Shown here: positions 26,356 to 36,738 of the stretch, one piece after another
Position numbering within the stretch: the stretch's first letter is position 1
Layout: the number at the start of each line of letters is the position of its first letter
Assembly: GCF_900111995.1 (NCBI RefSeq)
Contig: NZ_FOKF01000009.1
Coordinates: forward strand, 81,146 to 145,145
DNA from: Collimonas sp. OK607
Lineage (GTDB): Bacteria > Pseudomonadota > Gammaproteobacteria > Burkholderiales > Burkholderiaceae_D
Direction of reading: 5' to 3'
Length of the DNA: 64,000 nt
The notes under the pieces: generated by a model
Told to the model about the DNA's origin: nothing
What the model saw: only the letters and a program-made list of their open reading frames with translations
Database searches by the model: none
Translations under genes and position numbers: made by a program

Positions 26356-27429
26356 CTAGCGGTTACCGATAGCTTGAAGCTCGGCTGCCAGGGTTGCGAC
26401 CAACTGTGCTGCGGGCAGCGGGCGCGACATCGCCACACCTTGGCCAGCCCACAGCGACATGAATTCCGATCGGCCCAGTTTAGCAGCGGTCTGGCGAATT
26501 TCTGCGCTTAGCGCATTTTGAATCGGATAAGCCGGCACCGCATTTTCGTGCGATCGCATCTGTTCCATGTACGGATTGACGATGCCGCGTGCATATCTTC
26601 CTGAAAAGCTGCGGGTCATGCGCGTGCTGTCGTCCGTCGCACTAGCCAGCTGTTCTCGCCAGGCTGGCGCTATGCCCGATTCCGGGCTCGCCAGGAAGGC
26701 TGTGCCCAGTTGCGCCGCTTGCGCACCCAGCAACATGGCGGCGGCGATGCCGCGGCCGTCCATGATGCCGCCGGCGGCGATCACCGGGATTTTGACCGCG
26801 GCGACCACTTGTGGAATCAACGTCATCAAGCCAATGCAGGATTGTTCGATATCGCCGATAAATGTCGCCCGATGGCCGCCGGCTTCGCCGCCTTGGACGC
26901 AGATGAAATCGGCACCGGCTTGTTCCCAGGCGCGCGCTTCGGCGACATTGGTTGCCGTGCCGATGACCTTGCAGCCCTTGCGTTGGAATTGCGCCACCGT
27001 TGTGGCATCGAGTATGCCGAAAGTGAAGCTGACAAAGGGGGGCGCCGCTTCCAGCAGGGCTGCCAGTTGGTCTTGGAAATTTTCGCTGAATTTCCGCGGA
27101 TTGGTCGCCGGGCCGAGTCCGAGTGAAGTGCGGAACGGCAGCAACAGAGCTTGCGCGGCATCGAGTTCAGCTGCGCTTGGCTGGATCGGCTGCAGGATGA
27201 ACAGATTGACGTTGAACGGCTGTGACGTCAGGCTGCGGATTTTTTTCACGGCCTCGATGATTGCCGCCGGCGACAGCAAGGCAGCGGCAAACGAACCCAG
27301 GCCTCCGGCGTTGCTGACAGCCGTCACCAATTCAATCGGTGAGCCGCCATTCATTGGCCCTTGCACGATCGGGTAGCGAATGCCGAGCGCTGCCGTAAAT
27401 CCTGTTGCGCTTGTATCGATGTCGGACAT
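26356..27429 (-). CDS. Nitronate monooxygenase-like NAD(P)H:flavin oxidoreductase
   Basis: A 357-residue TIM-barrel FMN enzyme of the 2-nitropropane dioxygenase family: IRYPIVQGPMNGGSP at the start, CKVIGTATNVAEA, ICVQGGEAGGHRATF (FMN phosphate site with His) and PVIAAGGIMDGRGIAAAMLLGAQAAQLGTAFLA. It oxidises nitronates or reduces quinones. I chose the ATG at 27429, with AGGAG 8 bp upstream, over an ATG 17 codons earlier. It is divergent from a LysR gene, which probably regulates it and the MFS gene. Confidence 0.87.
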   Translation of the reverse strand: MSDIDTSATGFTAALGIRYPIVQGPMNGGSPIELVTAVSNAGGLGSFAAALLSPAAIIEAVKKIRSLTSQPFNVNLFILQPIQPSAAELDAAQALLLPFRTSLGLGPATNPRKFSENFQDQLAALLEAAPPFVSFTFGILDATTVAQFQRKGCKVIGTATNVAEARAWEQAGADFICVQGGEAGGHRATFIGDIEQSCIGLMTLIPQVVAAVKIPVIAAGGIMDGRGIAAAMLLGAQAAQLGTAFLASPESGIAPAWREQLASATDDSTRMTRSFSGRYARGIVNPYMEQMRSHENAVPAYPIQNALSAEIRQTAAKLGRSEFMSLWAGQGVAMSRPLPAAQLVATLAAELQAIGNR

Positions 27430-27579
27430 GCTGATGCTCCTGAATAAATGGGTGGTGGGTGACCGGTGGCTGGCAGCCATGATCGATTATTTTCTGGCCG
27501 CATTGCACATGCTACCTTGACAGCATCATTCTGAAAAATGAATAATAAAAATGTTATCCATCTTTGATTGAGATGAGTT

Positions 27580-28479
27580 ATGGATTTGTTATCTCTGGAA
27601 ATTTTTCGTACCGTGGTCCGCGAGGGCGGCATTACTCGTGCCGCAGAGCAATTGCACCGGGTGCAATCAAACGTGACGACCCGCATACGCCAACTGGAAG
27701 CTTCGCTAGGCGTAACCCTGTTTTCGCGCGATCACAAGCGCATGGTGCTGACACCAGCTGGCGAAACCTTGCTCGGCTATGCCGAACGGCTATTGAATCT
27801 GGCCGGCGAAGCACGCGAAGCGGTACAACCGGCAGTCCCCCAAGGGCGCCTGCGCATCGGCTCGATGGAAAGCACCGCCGCCAGCCGCCTGCCGATACCG
27901 CTAGCCCGTTTCCACCAAGAGTGGCCGGCAGTACAGCTGGAACTCAGCACCGGCGCCACCCAGCAACTCATCGACCGGGTCCGGGCATTTACCTTAGACG
28001 CCGCCCTGGTAGCTGGCCCGTTGGAAGATCCGCTGTTTGACATACTGCCCCTATATGACGAAGAGCTGGTAGTGCTAACCGCGCGCAGCCACCCCCCGAT
28101 AAACAGCCCCGACGATTTACAAAGCCGCACCCTGATAGCCTTCGAACACGGCTGCGCCTACCGTCGCCACGCCGAAAACTGGCTAGCCTCAGGCACCGTC
28201 CCCGGCCGCCGCCCGGAGCGGATCCTCGAACTCGGCTCCTACCACGCCATGCTAGCCTGCGTCGCCGCCGGCGCCGGCATAGCCCTGGCCCCCAGATCCG
28301 TACTGGAGTTGCACAACACCACCGAAAGCCTGGCAATCAACCCCATCGGCCCCGCCGGCAAAGTCACCACCTACCTGATCCGCCGCCAAGACTACAGCTC
28401 CCCAGCCTTCGACGCCCTAAGCCAGATCCTGCAAGCAGAAGCCTCAAAGTCCAAACAATTGGGGTCAGAGTCAAATTAA
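27580..28479 (+). CDS. LysR family regulator whose C-terminus is completed by a mobile element end
   Basis: A 299-residue LysR-type regulator: HTH MDLLSLEIFRTVVREGGITRAAEQL..QSNVTTRIRQLE, then a periplasmic-binding-protein-like effector domain (RLRIGSMESTAASRLPIPLARF). It is divergent from the nitronate-monooxygenase-like gene. The last residues, GSESN plus the stop, are encoded inside the 18-bp terminal repeat of the transposase element (28461-28478), so the native C-terminus has been replaced. The effect should be small, since only the tail changes. Codon use in its last 400 bp is C-rich compared with the first part. Confidence 0.88.
   Translation: MDLLSLEIFRTVVREGGITRAAEQLHRVQSNVTTRIRQLEASLGVTLFSRDHKRMVLTPAGETLLGYAERLLNLAGEAREAVQPAVPQGRLRIGSMESTAASRLPIPLARFHQEWPAVQLELSTGATQQLIDRVRAFTLDAALVAGPLEDPLFDILPLYDEELVVLTARSHPPINSPDDLQSRTLIAFEHGCAYRRHAENWLASGTVPGRRPERILELGSYHAMLACVAAGAGIALAPRSVLELHNTTESLAINPIGPAGKVTTYLIRRQDYSSPAFDALSQILQAEASKSKQLGSESN
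28461..28478 (+). repeat. Left terminal inverted repeat of the Y1 element
   Basis: Exact inverted match to 29329-29346. It overlaps the last codons of the LysR gene. Confidence 0.9.
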
Positions 28480-28519
28480 TCGGTAAAATGTAAGCTCTAT
28501 TCATCGATCCCTTTTTGCC

Positions 28520-29242
28520 ATGGCCCGCCAGCCCCGACTCGTCATTCCCAACCAGCCGCATCACTTGATCCAGCGTGGCGTTGATCGCCAGGCGATCTTT
28601 CGTGAGACGGAGGACTATGTGAATTTTCTTGGCCGACTGCGTGATGCTGCCAAGCAATTCAAGGTTTCCATCCATGCTTATGTACTGATGAGCAATCACA
28701 TACATCTGCTCGCGACGCCATCCGATATAGAAGGTCTGGCGAAAATGATGCAGTGGGTAGGGCGTTTCTATGTGCCCTATTTCAATCAAAAATATGAGCG
28801 GGCCGGGACTTTGTGGCAAGGACGCTACAGGGCTACGGTAATAGATTCGGAGCGCTATTTCATGTTGTGTAGTTGCTACATCGACCAGAATCCAGTGCGC
28901 GCCGGCATTGTGGCAACGCCGGGCGAGTACCCGTGGTCGAGCTATTTGCACCATGTCGGGGTCAAGGCCGATCCTTTAGTCGTGGATCACGCGATCTATT
29001 GGGCGTTGGGCAATACACCGTTTGACCGCGAAGCAGCTTATAAGCAAATGGCAGAGCAAGCACTTACATCCGACCAGGCGCAGCAGTTGATGGATGCTAC
29101 GAACAAGGGTTGGGCGTTGGGCTCGGAAAAATTCAAAGCAAATCTCGAGAAGCAGGGCAGTCTCAGAGTGCGGCCTGGCAAGCGTGGGCGGCCTTTCAAG
29201 GCACAGCCCGATGTGGCAGATCTGCCGCCAGAGCGCAAATAA
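28520..29242 (+). CDS. REP-associated-type tyrosine transposase (Y1_Tnp)
   Basis: A 240-residue HUH single-strand transposase. Seen: MARQPRLVIPNQPHHLIQRG at the start, the metal-binding HIH motif at residues 60-62 (LMSNHIHLLATP) and the catalytic Tyr120 in SCYIDQNPVRAG, followed by YPWSSY. These enzymes cut and rejoin single-stranded DNA at hairpin ends. The C-terminal basic tail (RVRPGKRGRPFK) probably binds DNA. The gene looks intact. Confidence 0.9.
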   Translation: MARQPRLVIPNQPHHLIQRGVDRQAIFRETEDYVNFLGRLRDAAKQFKVSIHAYVLMSNHIHLLATPSDIEGLAKMMQWVGRFYVPYFNQKYERAGTLWQGRYRATVIDSERYFMLCSCYIDQNPVRAGIVATPGEYPWSSYLHHVGVKADPLVVDHAIYWALGNTPFDREAAYKQMAEQALTSDQAQQLMDATNKGWALGSEKFKANLEKQGSLRVRPGKRGRPFKAQPDVADLPPERK

Positions 29243-29328
29243 AAAAGTTTCACGTTGGAAATTAAAGGCGTCAAACGCACCGAATTGACTCTGTCCCTAT
29301 TTAATTTTGGTGCAAAAACCAATCTGCT

Positions 29329-29346
29329 TAATTTGACTCTGACCCC
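29329..29346 (-). repeat. Right terminal inverted repeat of the Y1 element
   Basis: Exact reverse complement of 28461-28478. The gltB promoter candidate begins 12 bp beyond it. Confidence 0.9.
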
Positions 29347-29357
29347 ATTTATTGTGA

Positions 29358-29386
29358 TTGAAGTCTGGTGCGGTCTGCACTATTCT
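29358..29386 (+). promoter_or_regulatory. Candidate sigma-70 promoter of gltBD
   Basis: TTGAAG, 17 bp, TATTCT, with the -10 box 35 bp upstream of the gltB ATG. The -35 box starts 12 bp after the end of the Y1 element, so upstream activator sites, if any, were separated from this promoter by the insertion. Confidence 0.5.
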
Positions 29387-29421
29387 TAATGTCCTTACTC
29401 TCAAAGTGGTGGAGCAACGTT

Positions 29422-32400
29422 ATGCAAGCGCAAGGTTTATACGATCCGGCTAATGAGCACGATGCCTGTGGCGTCGGTTTTATCGCCCATATCAAAGGCA
29501 AGAAGAGCCACTCGATCATTGAGCAGGGTTTGCTGATCCTGAAGAATCTGGATCATCGGGGTGCGGTCGGTGCGGATAAACTGATGGGCGATGGCGCCGG
29601 GATCCTGATCCAGGTGCCGGACCAGTTCTATCGCGAAGAAATGGCAAAGCTGGGCGTGACCTTGCCGCCACCGGGCGAATTCGGCGTCGGTATGGTGTTC
29701 TTGCCAAAAGAGAACGCATCCCGTATCGCTTGCGAACAGGAAATCGAACGTGCGGTGCTGGCCGAAGGCCAGGTCGTGCTGGGATGGCGCGATGTGCCGG
29801 TGGATATCGAGATGCCGATGTCGCCGACTGTGCGCGATAAGGAGCCGGTGATCCGCCAGATCTTTATCGGCCGCGGCCCGGACATCATGGTGACCGACGC
29901 GCTCGAGCGCAAGTTATATGTGATCCGCAAATCGTCCGGCCACGCGATCCAGGCGTTGAACCTGTTGCATGGCAAGGAATTCTTTGTGCCGTCGATGTCG
30001 GCGCGTACCGTGGTCTACAAGGGCTTGCTGCTGGCGGACCAGGTTGGCGTGTATTACAAGGATCTGCAAGATCCACGCTGCTTGTCGGCGCTGGCGCTGG
30101 TGCATCAACGCTTCTCCACCAATACTTTCCCTGAATGGCCGCTGGCTCACCCGTATCGTCTGTTGGCGCATAACGGTGAGATCAACACCGTCAAAGGCAA
30201 TTTCAACTGGATGCGTGCACGCGAAGGCGTGATGAAGTCGGCCGTGCTGGGCGACGATCTGAAAAAATTGTTCCCGCTGATCTATGAAGGCCAGTCCGAT
30301 ACCGCTTGTTTCGACAACGCGCTTGAGCTGTTGCTGATGGCTGGCTATCCGATTGCGCAAGCGATGATGATGATGATTCCGGAAGCGTGGGAAAACCACA
30401 CGACCATGGATGACAACCGCCGTGCGTTCTATGAATACCACGCTGCGATGATGGAGCCATGGGATGGCCCTGCAGCGATGGCGTTTACCGATGGCCGTCA
30501 TATCGGCGGTACGCTAGACCGTAACGGCTTGCGTCCGGCACGTTATATCGTCACCGACGACGACTTCGTGGTGATGGCTTCCGAATCCGGCGTATTGCCG
30601 ATTCCGGAATCCAAGATCATCCAGAAATGGCGTCTGCAACCGGGCAAGATGTTCCTTATCGACCTCGACGCCGGCCGCATCATCGATGACAAGGAATTGA
30701 AAGACACCTTTGCCAACGCAAAACCATACAAGCAATGGATTGAATCGGTGCGGGTCAAGCTGGACGAGCTGAAAGCGGAGCCGTCCGAATCAGGTTCGAC
30801 CATTCCTCTGCTGGATCGTCAGCAACTGTTCGGCTACACCCAGGAAGACATCAAGTTCCTGATGTCGCCGATGGCTGCCGGCGCTGAAGAGGCAATCGGC
30901 TCGATGGGTAACGACTCGCCGCTGGCAGTCATGTCCAACAAGAACAAGACGCTGTATCACTACTTCAAGCAATTGTTCGCGCAGGTCACCAACCCGCCTA
31001 TCGATCCGATTCGCGAAGCGATGGTGATGTCGCTGGTGTCCTTCATCGGACCGAAGCCGAACGTGCTGGATACCAACAACATCAATCCACCGATGCGTCT
31101 GGAAGTCACGCAACCGATCCTGAACTACGACGATATCGCCAAGTTGCGCAATATCGGCGCCCATACCGGCGGCAAGTTCAAATCGTATGAATTGAACATC
31201 TGCTATCCGGTTGCGTGGGGCAAGGAAGGCATTGAAGCGCGTCTGGCATCGTTGTGCGCCAAGGCGGTCGATGCTGTCAAGTCCGGCCACAACATCCTGA
31301 TCGTATCGGACCGCAAGGTCGATGCCGAGCAAGTGGCGATTCCAGCATTGCTGGCCACTTCCGCGATTCACCAGCATCTGGTGAGCAAGGGCCTGCGCAC
31401 TTCAACCGGCCTGGTGGTCGAAACCGGTTCGGCGCGCGAGACACATCATTTTGCACTGCTGGCCGGTTACGGCGCCGAAGCTATCCATCCTTACCTGGCG
31501 ATGGATACTTTGACCGAACTGGCGCACGGCTTGCCTGGCACATTGTCGCCGGAAAAAGCGATCTACAACTTCCAGAAGGCGATCGGCAAGGGCTTGCTGA
31601 AAGTCATGTCGAAGATGGGTATTTCGACTTACATGTCGTATTGCGGCGCGCAGATTTTCGAAGCGATCGGCCTCAACAAGAGCATGACCCAGAAGTACTT
31701 CAAGGGCACTTCGTCGAATGTCGAGGGCATCGGCGTGTTTGAAGTGGCGGAAGAAGCTTTGCGCCTGCATCGCGCTGCATTCAGCGACGATCCGGTACTG
31801 GCCAATGCGCTCGACGCCGGCGGCGAATATGCATACCGTGTCCGCGGCGAAGAACACATGTGGACACCGGACGCGATCGCCAAGCTGCAGCACTCGACCC
31901 GTGCCAACAACTTCAACAGCTATAAAGAGTACGCCCAGCTGATCAACGATCAGTCCAAGCGTCACATGACCTTGCGCGGTTTGTTTGAATTCAAGATCGA
32001 TCCAAGCAAGGCGATTCCGCTGGATGAAGTTGAATCGGCCAAGGAAATCGTCAAGCGTTTTGCGACTGGTGCGATGTCGCTCGGCTCGATTTCGACTGAG
32101 GCACATGCCACGCTGGCAGTGGCGATGAATCGTATCGGCGGCAAGTCCAACACCGGCGAAGGCGGCGAGGACGAGAACCGCTATCGCCAGGAATTGAAGG
32201 GCATCCCGATCAAGCAAGGCGAAACCCTGGCGTCGGTGATTGGTAAAGATCGCATCGAAGTCGATATCCCGTTGCAAGCCGGCGATTCGCTGCGCTCCCG
32301 CATCAAGCAGGTGGCGTCCGGACGTTTCGGCGTGACCGCGGAATACCTGATTTCGGCCGATCAGATCCAGATCAAGATGGCGCAGGGCGCGAAGCCCGGC

Positions 32401-34110
32401 GAAGGCGGCCAGTTGCCAGGTCACAAAGTATCCGAGTACATCGCCAAGTTGCGTTTCTCTGTACCTGGCGTTGGCTTGATTTCACCGCCGCCGCATCATG
32501 ATATTTATTCGATCGAAGATTTGGCGCAGCTGATTCACGATCTGAAAAACGTCAATCCGCGTGCCTCGATTTCGGTCAAGCTGGTGTCCGAAGTGGGTGT
32601 CGGCACCGTGGCTGCCGGCGTGGCAAAAGCCAAGTCGGATCACGTGGTAATCGCAGGCCATGACGGCGGTACCGGCGCTTCGCCTTTGTCGTCGATCAAA
32701 CATGCCGGCTCCCCATGGGAGCTGGGTCTGGCGGAAACCCAGCAAACGCTGGTCCTGAACGGTTTGCGTAACCGTATCCGGGTTCAGGCCGACGGTCAGA
32801 TGAAGACTGGCCGCGATGTTGTGATCGGTGCGTTGCTGGGCGCGGATGAGTTCGGTTTTGCTACCGCACCGCTGGTGGTTGAAGGTTGCATCATGATGCG
32901 CAAATGCCATCTGAATACCTGCCCGGTCGGCGTTGCGACACAAGATCCTGTACTGCGCGCCAAGTTCTCCGGCAAGCCTGAGCACGTGGTCAACTTCTTC
33001 TTCTTCATTGCCGAAGAAGTGCGCCAGATCATGGCCTCGCTGGGCATCCGGAGTTTCAACGAACTGATCGGCCGCGCCGATTTGCTGGACAAGTCGCGGG
33101 CGATCACGCACTGGAAAGCACAGGGCCTGGATTTCAGCCGTATTTTCTATCAGCCTGCATTGCCTGAAGGTGGCGTGTATTACCACACCGAAGAGCAGGA
33201 TCACGGTCTGGACAAGGCGCTTGATCACAAGCTGATCACACAAGCCAAGGCCGCGCTGGACAAGGGCGAGCGCGTCTCATTCATCTCGCCGATCAAGAAT
33301 CTGAACCGTACCGTCGGCGCCATGCTGTCAGGCGAAGTCGCGAAGAAGTACGGTCATGAGGGCCTGCCCGACGACACCATCCATATCCAGTTGCAAGGTA
33401 CCGCAGGCCAGTCGGCAGGCGCGTTCCTGGCGCACGGCGTGACACTGGATCTGGTTGGCGAGGGTAATGACTATGTCGGCAAGGGACTGTCCGGCGGCCG
33501 CATTATCGTGCGTCCGAACACTGAGTTCCGCGGTCGTGCGGTCGACAACATCATCGCCGGTAACACGGTGCTGTACGGTGCGATTGCCGGCGAGGCTTTC
33601 CTCAACGGCGTCGCCGGCGAGCGCTTCGCAGTGCGTAACTCGGGTGCGATTGCAGTGGTTGAAGGCACCGGCGATCATGGTTGCGAATACATGACCGGCG
33701 GCACAGTGGTGGTGCTGGGCGAAACCGGCCGTAACTTTGGCGCCGGCATGTCTGGCGGCCTGGCTTATGTCTACGATCCGGACGGCACATTTGCCGCGCA
33801 ATGCAATATGGCGATGGTGACGCTGGAACCGGTGTTGAGCCAAGGCGAGCAAGAAGCCACGATCGACAAAGCGATCTGGCACAGCACCGTGCGCGGTGGT
33901 GAAGTACAGGCTGACGAAGCGATCTTGAAAGGTTTGATCGAGCGTCACTTCAAGTACACCGGCAGCACGCGCGCTCGCAACTTGCTGGACAACTGGGTTG
34001 CCTCGCGCGGCAAATTCGTCAAAGTGTTCCCGACTGAATACAAGCGGGCACTGAGCGAGTTGAATGCGGTCCGCAACGTCACGCCGGCCAAGGAAAAAGT
34101 CGTCGCGTAA
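29422..34110 (+). CDS. gltB: Glutamate synthase large (alpha) subunit
   Basis: A 1562-residue protein. The start at 29422 has GGAG 7 bp upstream; longer frames begin inside the promoter. Domain order: N-terminal class II glutamine amidotransferase with catalytic Cys16 exposed after removal of a short propeptide ([10 protein letters not shown]), a central domain, an FMN-binding synthase domain with the 3Fe-4S cysteine cluster ([15 protein letters not shown]), and the C-terminal GXGXG beta-helix ([21 protein letters not shown]). It makes two glutamates from glutamine and 2-oxoglutarate in the cytoplasm, with electrons from GltD. Confidence 0.97.
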   Translation: MQAQGLYDPANEHDACGVGFIAHIKGKKSHSIIEQGLLILKNLDHRGAVGADKLMGDGAGILIQVPDQFYREEMAKLGVTLPPPGEFGVGMVFLPKENASRIACEQEIERAVLAEGQVVLGWRDVPVDIEMPMSPTVRDKEPVIRQIFIGRGPDIMVTDALERKLYVIRKSSGHAIQALNLLHGKEFFVPSMSARTVVYKGLLLADQVGVYYKDLQDPRCLSALALVHQRFSTNTFPEWPLAHPYRLLAHNGEINTVKGNFNWMRAREGVMKSAVLGDDLKKLFPLIYEGQSDTACFDNALELLLMAGYPIAQAMMMMIPEAWENHTTMDDNRRAFYEYHAAMMEPWDGPAAMAFTDGRHIGGTLDRNGLRPARYIVTDDDFVVMASESGVLPIPESKIIQKWRLQPGKMFLIDLDAGRIIDDKELKDTFANAKPYKQWIESVRVKLDELKAEPSESGSTIPLLDRQQLFGYTQEDIKFLMSPMAAGAEEAIGSMGNDSPLAVMSNKNKTLYHYFKQLFAQVTNPPIDPIREAMVMSLVSFIGPKPNVLDTNNINPPMRLEVTQPILNYDDIAKLRNIGAHTGGKFKSYELNICYPVAWGKEGIEARLASLCAKAVDAVKSGHNILIVSDRKVDAEQVAIPALLATSAIHQHLVSKGLRTSTGLVVETGSARETHHFALLAGYGAEAIHPYLAMDTLTELAHGLPGTLSPEKAIYNFQKAIGKGLLKVMSKMGISTYMSYCGAQIFEAIGLNKSMTQKYFKGTSSNVEGIGVFEVAEEALRLHRAAFSDDPVLANALDAGGEYAYRVRGEEHMWTPDAIAKLQHSTRANNFNSYKEYAQLINDQSKRHMTLRGLFEFKIDPSKAIPLDEVESAKEIVKRFATGAMSLGSISTEAHATLAVAMNRIGGKSNTGEGGEDENRYRQELKGIPIKQGETLASVIGKDRIEVDIPLQAGDSLRSRIKQVASGRFGVTAEYLISADQIQIKMAQGAKPGEGGQLPGHKVSEYIAKLRFSVPGVGLISPPPHHDIYSIEDLAQLIHDLKNVNPRASISVKLVSEVGVGTVAAGVAKAKSDHVVIAGHDGGTGASPLSSIKHAGSPWELGLAETQQTLVLNGLRNRIRVQADGQMKTGRDVVIGALLGADEFGFATAPLVVEGCIMMRKCHLNTCPVGVATQDPVLRAKFSGKPEHVVNFFFFIAEEVRQIMASLGIRSFNELIGRADLLDKSRAITHWKAQGLDFSRIFYQPALPEGGVYYHTEEQDHGLDKALDHKLITQAKAALDKGERVSFISPIKNLNRTVGAMLSGEVAKKYGHEGLPDDTIHIQLQGTAGQSAGAFLAHGVTLDLVGEGNDYVGKGLSGGRIIVRPNTEFRGRAVDNIIAGNTVLYGAIAGEAFLNGVAGERFAVRNSGAIAVVEGTGDHGCEYMTGGTVVVLGETGRNFGAGMSGGLAYVYDPDGTFAAQCNMAMVTLEPVLSQGEQEATIDKAIWHSTVRGGEVQADEAILKGLIERHFKYTGSTRARNLLDNWVASRGKFVKVFPTEYKRALSELNAVRNVTPAKEKVVA

Positions 34111-34169
34111 GTGAGCATGTAATTAGCTAAGCGACAGCGGACACAAGCGCCTAAACCAAGTAACGATAA

Positions 34170-34210
34170 GGACGCGCCGGACATCGGTTTTACCCGATCA
34201 CGGTGCGTCC
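34170..34210 (+). other. Stem-loop in the gltB-gltD gap
   Basis: Outer arms GGACGC (34170-34175) and GCGTCC (34205-34210), continued with a CCG/CGG pairing and an inner ATCGG/CCGAT pairing. It ends 23 bp before the gltD ATG. There is no T-run. It may tune gltD expression or mark an RNA processing site. Confidence 0.55.
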
Positions 34211-34233
34211 TGCAGAGAAAATGTGAGTGAAAA

Positions 34234-35697
34234 ATGGGAAAAGTAACGGGTTTTATGGAGTTTCAGCGGGTCGGCGAAACGTATGAAGCGCCGCTGGCAC
34301 GTAAGAAGCATTACAAGGAATTCATCCTGAGTCTGAGCGATAGCGATGCCAAGACCCAGGGCGCGCGTTGCATGGATTGCGGTATTCCATTCTGCAACAA
34401 CGGTTGCCCGGTGAATAACATCATTCCCGACTGGAATGACCTGGTGTATCGCGGTGCTTATCACGAGGCGCTCGAGACTCTGCATTCGACCAACAATTTC
34501 CCAGAATTTACCGGCCGTATCTGCCCTGCGCCATGCGAAAGCGCGTGCACATTGGGCATCAACAGCGATCCGGTAGGCATCAAGTCGATTGAGCATTTCA
34601 TCGTCGACAAGGGTTGGGAAAACGGCTGGGTCGTGCCGCAACCGCCATTGGTTAAAACCGGTAAAAAAGTTGCGGTAGTTGGTTCTGGGCCAGCAGGTAT
34701 GGCGGCGGCGCAGCAGCTGGCGCGTATCGGGCATGACGTCACCGTGTTTGAAAAGAGCGATCGGATCGGTGGCTTGTTGCGTTACGGTATTCCTGATTTC
34801 AAGATGGAAAAATCGCACATCGATCGTCGTGTCGAACAGATGGAAGCAGAAGGCGTAACTTTCCGCACCGGCGTTTTGGTCGGCAAGGATTTCCCGTCCA
34901 ATGTGAACAACTGGGCCAAGAAAACCATCTCTCCGGACGAACTGAAGGCGGAATTCGACGCTGTAGTGATCGCTGGCGGTGCTGAGCAGCCACGCGATTT
35001 GCCGGTGCCGGGACGCGAGTTGAAGGGCGTGCATTTCGCCATGGATTTCCTGCCGCAGCAAAACAAGATCAACGCCGGCGACAAGGTCAAGGATCAGATC
35101 CTGGCCGGTGGCAAGCATGTGGTGGTGATCGGCGGCGGCGATACCGGTTCCGATTGCGTCGGTACTTCCAATCGCCAGGGCGCGGTATCGATCCAGCAGT
35201 TCGAACTGATGCCGCAACCGCCGGAACTGGAAAACAAGCCGCTGGTATGGCCGTACTGGCCGACCAAGTTGCGCACCTCCTCTTCGCATGAAGAAGGTTG
35301 CGACCGTGACTGGGCAGTGGCCACCAAGCGTCTGGAAGGCAAGAACGGCAAGGTCGAGAAGTTGATTGCCGCTCGCGTCGAGTGGAAAGACGGCAAGATG
35401 CAGGAAGTGCCGAATTCGGAATTCGAAATGAAGGCTGACCTGGTATTCCTGGCGATGGGTTTCGTCTCGCCGGTACAGCAGGTGCTGGAGGCGTTTGGCG
35501 TCGACAAGGATGCACGCGGTAACGCCAAGGCCACTACCGACGGCGACGGCTGCTACAAGACTTCGGTCGATAAAGTGTTTGCGGCGGGCGACATGCGTCG
35601 CGGCCAGTCGCTGGTGGTATGGGCGATCCGCGAAGGCCGTCAATGCGCGCGCGCAGTCGACGAATTCCTGATGGGAGCTTCGGTTTTACCACGCTGA
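34234..35697 (+). CDS. gltD: Glutamate synthase small (beta) subunit
   Basis: A 487-residue protein. The N-terminal region holds two cysteine clusters for 4Fe-4S centres ([17 protein letters not shown] and [12 protein letters not shown]). An FAD site [13 protein letters not shown] and an NADPH site [11 protein letters not shown] follow, and the C-terminal FAD contact is [16 protein letters not shown]. It passes electrons from NADPH to GltB. It lies 123 bp downstream of gltB in the same operon. Confidence 0.96.
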   Translation: MGKVTGFMEFQRVGETYEAPLARKKHYKEFILSLSDSDAKTQGARCMDCGIPFCNNGCPVNNIIPDWNDLVYRGAYHEALETLHSTNNFPEFTGRICPAPCESACTLGINSDPVGIKSIEHFIVDKGWENGWVVPQPPLVKTGKKVAVVGSGPAGMAAAQQLARIGHDVTVFEKSDRIGGLLRYGIPDFKMEKSHIDRRVEQMEAEGVTFRTGVLVGKDFPSNVNNWAKKTISPDELKAEFDAVVIAGGAEQPRDLPVPGRELKGVHFAMDFLPQQNKINAGDKVKDQILAGGKHVVVIGGGDTGSDCVGTSNRQGAVSIQQFELMPQPPELENKPLVWPYWPTKLRTSSSHEEGCDRDWAVATKRLEGKNGKVEKLIAARVEWKDGKMQEVPNSEFEMKADLVFLAMGFVSPVQQVLEAFGVDKDARGNAKATTDGDGCYKTSVDKVFAAGDMRRGQSLVVWAIREGRQCARAVDEFLMGASVLPR

Positions 35698-35755
35698 TAA
35701 ATCAACTGCAATAGCAACCGCAATTCACCAGCGGTTGCGCAGCAAACAGAGAAAG

Positions 35756-35789
35756 AGCATGTCAGTGGCAACACCGGCGTGCTTTTTTT
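35756..35789 (+). terminator. Likely intrinsic terminator of gltBD
   Basis: AGCATG (35756-35761) pairs with CGTGCT (35778-35783, one G-T pair), followed by seven T (35783-35789). The stem is short with a 16-nt loop, so strength is uncertain. Confidence 0.55.
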
Positions 35790-35877
35790 CTGCAACAGGA
35801 TTTTTGCACATGCATTCAGGCAATAGTCAAACTGTTGTAATAGGGGGACATATCAGTCTGTCTACTATTGGTACGCT

Positions 35878-35906
35878 CTGAACGATTGTCGCATTTGCAC
35901 TACAAT
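35878..35906 (+). promoter_or_regulatory. Candidate promoter of the mla operon
   Basis: CTGAAC, 17 bp, TACAAT; the -10 box matches five of six consensus bases and lies 28 bp upstream of the chosen mlaF GTG. Confidence 0.4.
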
Positions 35907-35934
35907 AGCTCCTTTGATTTATTCGGTGAGCAGT

Positions 35935-36738
35935 GTGGCAAATATCGTCGAGATTCGTGATCTGCAATTTGGTTATGGTGAGCGGCCGATTTTATCGGGT
36001 CTCAACATGGACTTTGCACGTGGCAAGGTGATCGCCGTAATGGGCGGTTCCGGCTCCGGCAAGACCACCATATTGCGTCTGATCGGCGGCCAGCTGCGGC
36101 CGCAGGCGGGTAGCGTCAAGGTCGACGGCGAAACGGTGCACACGTTGTCGACTTCAGCTTTGTATGTGCTGAGGCGCAAGATGGGCATGCTGTTTCAGAG
36201 CGGTGCTTTGTTTACCGACCTGACCGCTTTTGAAAACGTGGCCTTCCCGTTGCGCGAACATACCGATTTACCGCCAGATTTGTTAAACAAGCTGGTGTTG
36301 CTGAAATTGAATGCGGTTGGCTTGCGCAATGCGGCGCAATTGAAGCCGTCAGAAATTTCCGGCGGCATGGCAAGGCGGGTGGCGCTGGCGCGTGCGATAG
36401 CCCTGGATCCGTCGCTGATCATGTATGACGAACCGTTCGCCGGCCTGGATCCGATTTCCATGGGCGTGACGGCCAATCTGATCCGCAAGCTCAACGATGC
36501 GCTCGGTTCGACCAGTATCCTGGTGTCGCATGACGTCCATGAATCGTTTGGCATTGCCGACTACGTCTATTTCCTGTCGCAAGGGGAAATCGTGGCGCAG
36601 GGTACACCGGCAGAAATGCGGGTATCGACTCATCCGTACGTGAAACAATTCGTCAACGCTGAACCGGACGGTCCGGTGCCGTTCCACTATCCTGGCAAGT
36701 CGTTGTCCGAGGATCTAGGATTGAAGGGGCGCGCTTGA
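35935..36738 (+). CDS. mlaF: Phospholipid ABC transporter ATPase MlaF
   Basis: A 267-residue ABC ATPase. Seen: Walker A GGSGSGKTT, signature EISGGMARRVALAR, Walker B PSLIMYDEPFAGLD and the switch His in VSHDV. The start is probably the GTG at 35935 (GGTGAG upstream), giving the usual MlaF opening ANIVEIRDLQFGYGERPIL; a TTG 21 bp upstream is the alternative. It powers the MlaFEDB inner-membrane complex that moves phospholipids between the inner and outer membranes. Its stop overlaps the mlaE ATG. Confidence 0.93.
   Translation: MANIVEIRDLQFGYGERPILSGLNMDFARGKVIAVMGGSGSGKTTILRLIGGQLRPQAGSVKVDGETVHTLSTSALYVLRRKMGMLFQSGALFTDLTAFENVAFPLREHTDLPPDLLNKLVLLKLNAVGLRNAAQLKPSEISGGMARRVALARAIALDPSLIMYDEPFAGLDPISMGVTANLIRKLNDALGSTSILVSHDVHESFGIADYVYFLSQGEIVAQGTPAEMRVSTHPYVKQFVNAEPDGPVPFHYPGKSLSEDLGLKGRA

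Larger units (their letters stand above)
28461..29346 (+). mobile_element. HUH (Y1) transposase element with perfect 18-bp inverted ends
   Basis: The 886-bp unit is bounded by GGGGTCAGAGTCAAATTA (28461-28478) and its exact reverse complement (29329-29346), and carries one Y1 transposase gene. A degenerate third copy (AATTGACTCTGTCCCT, 29283-29298) lies inside the right end. It sits between the LysR gene and gltB, 75 bp from the gltB ATG. Elements with these ends are a recurring class in Betaproteobacteria (from memory, not checked). Confidence 0.85.

Noticed and set aside
34198..35643. Minus-strand open frame of 481 codons opposite gltD
   Set aside because: Shadow frame opposite a well-supported gene with two cysteine clusters and two nucleotide sites.
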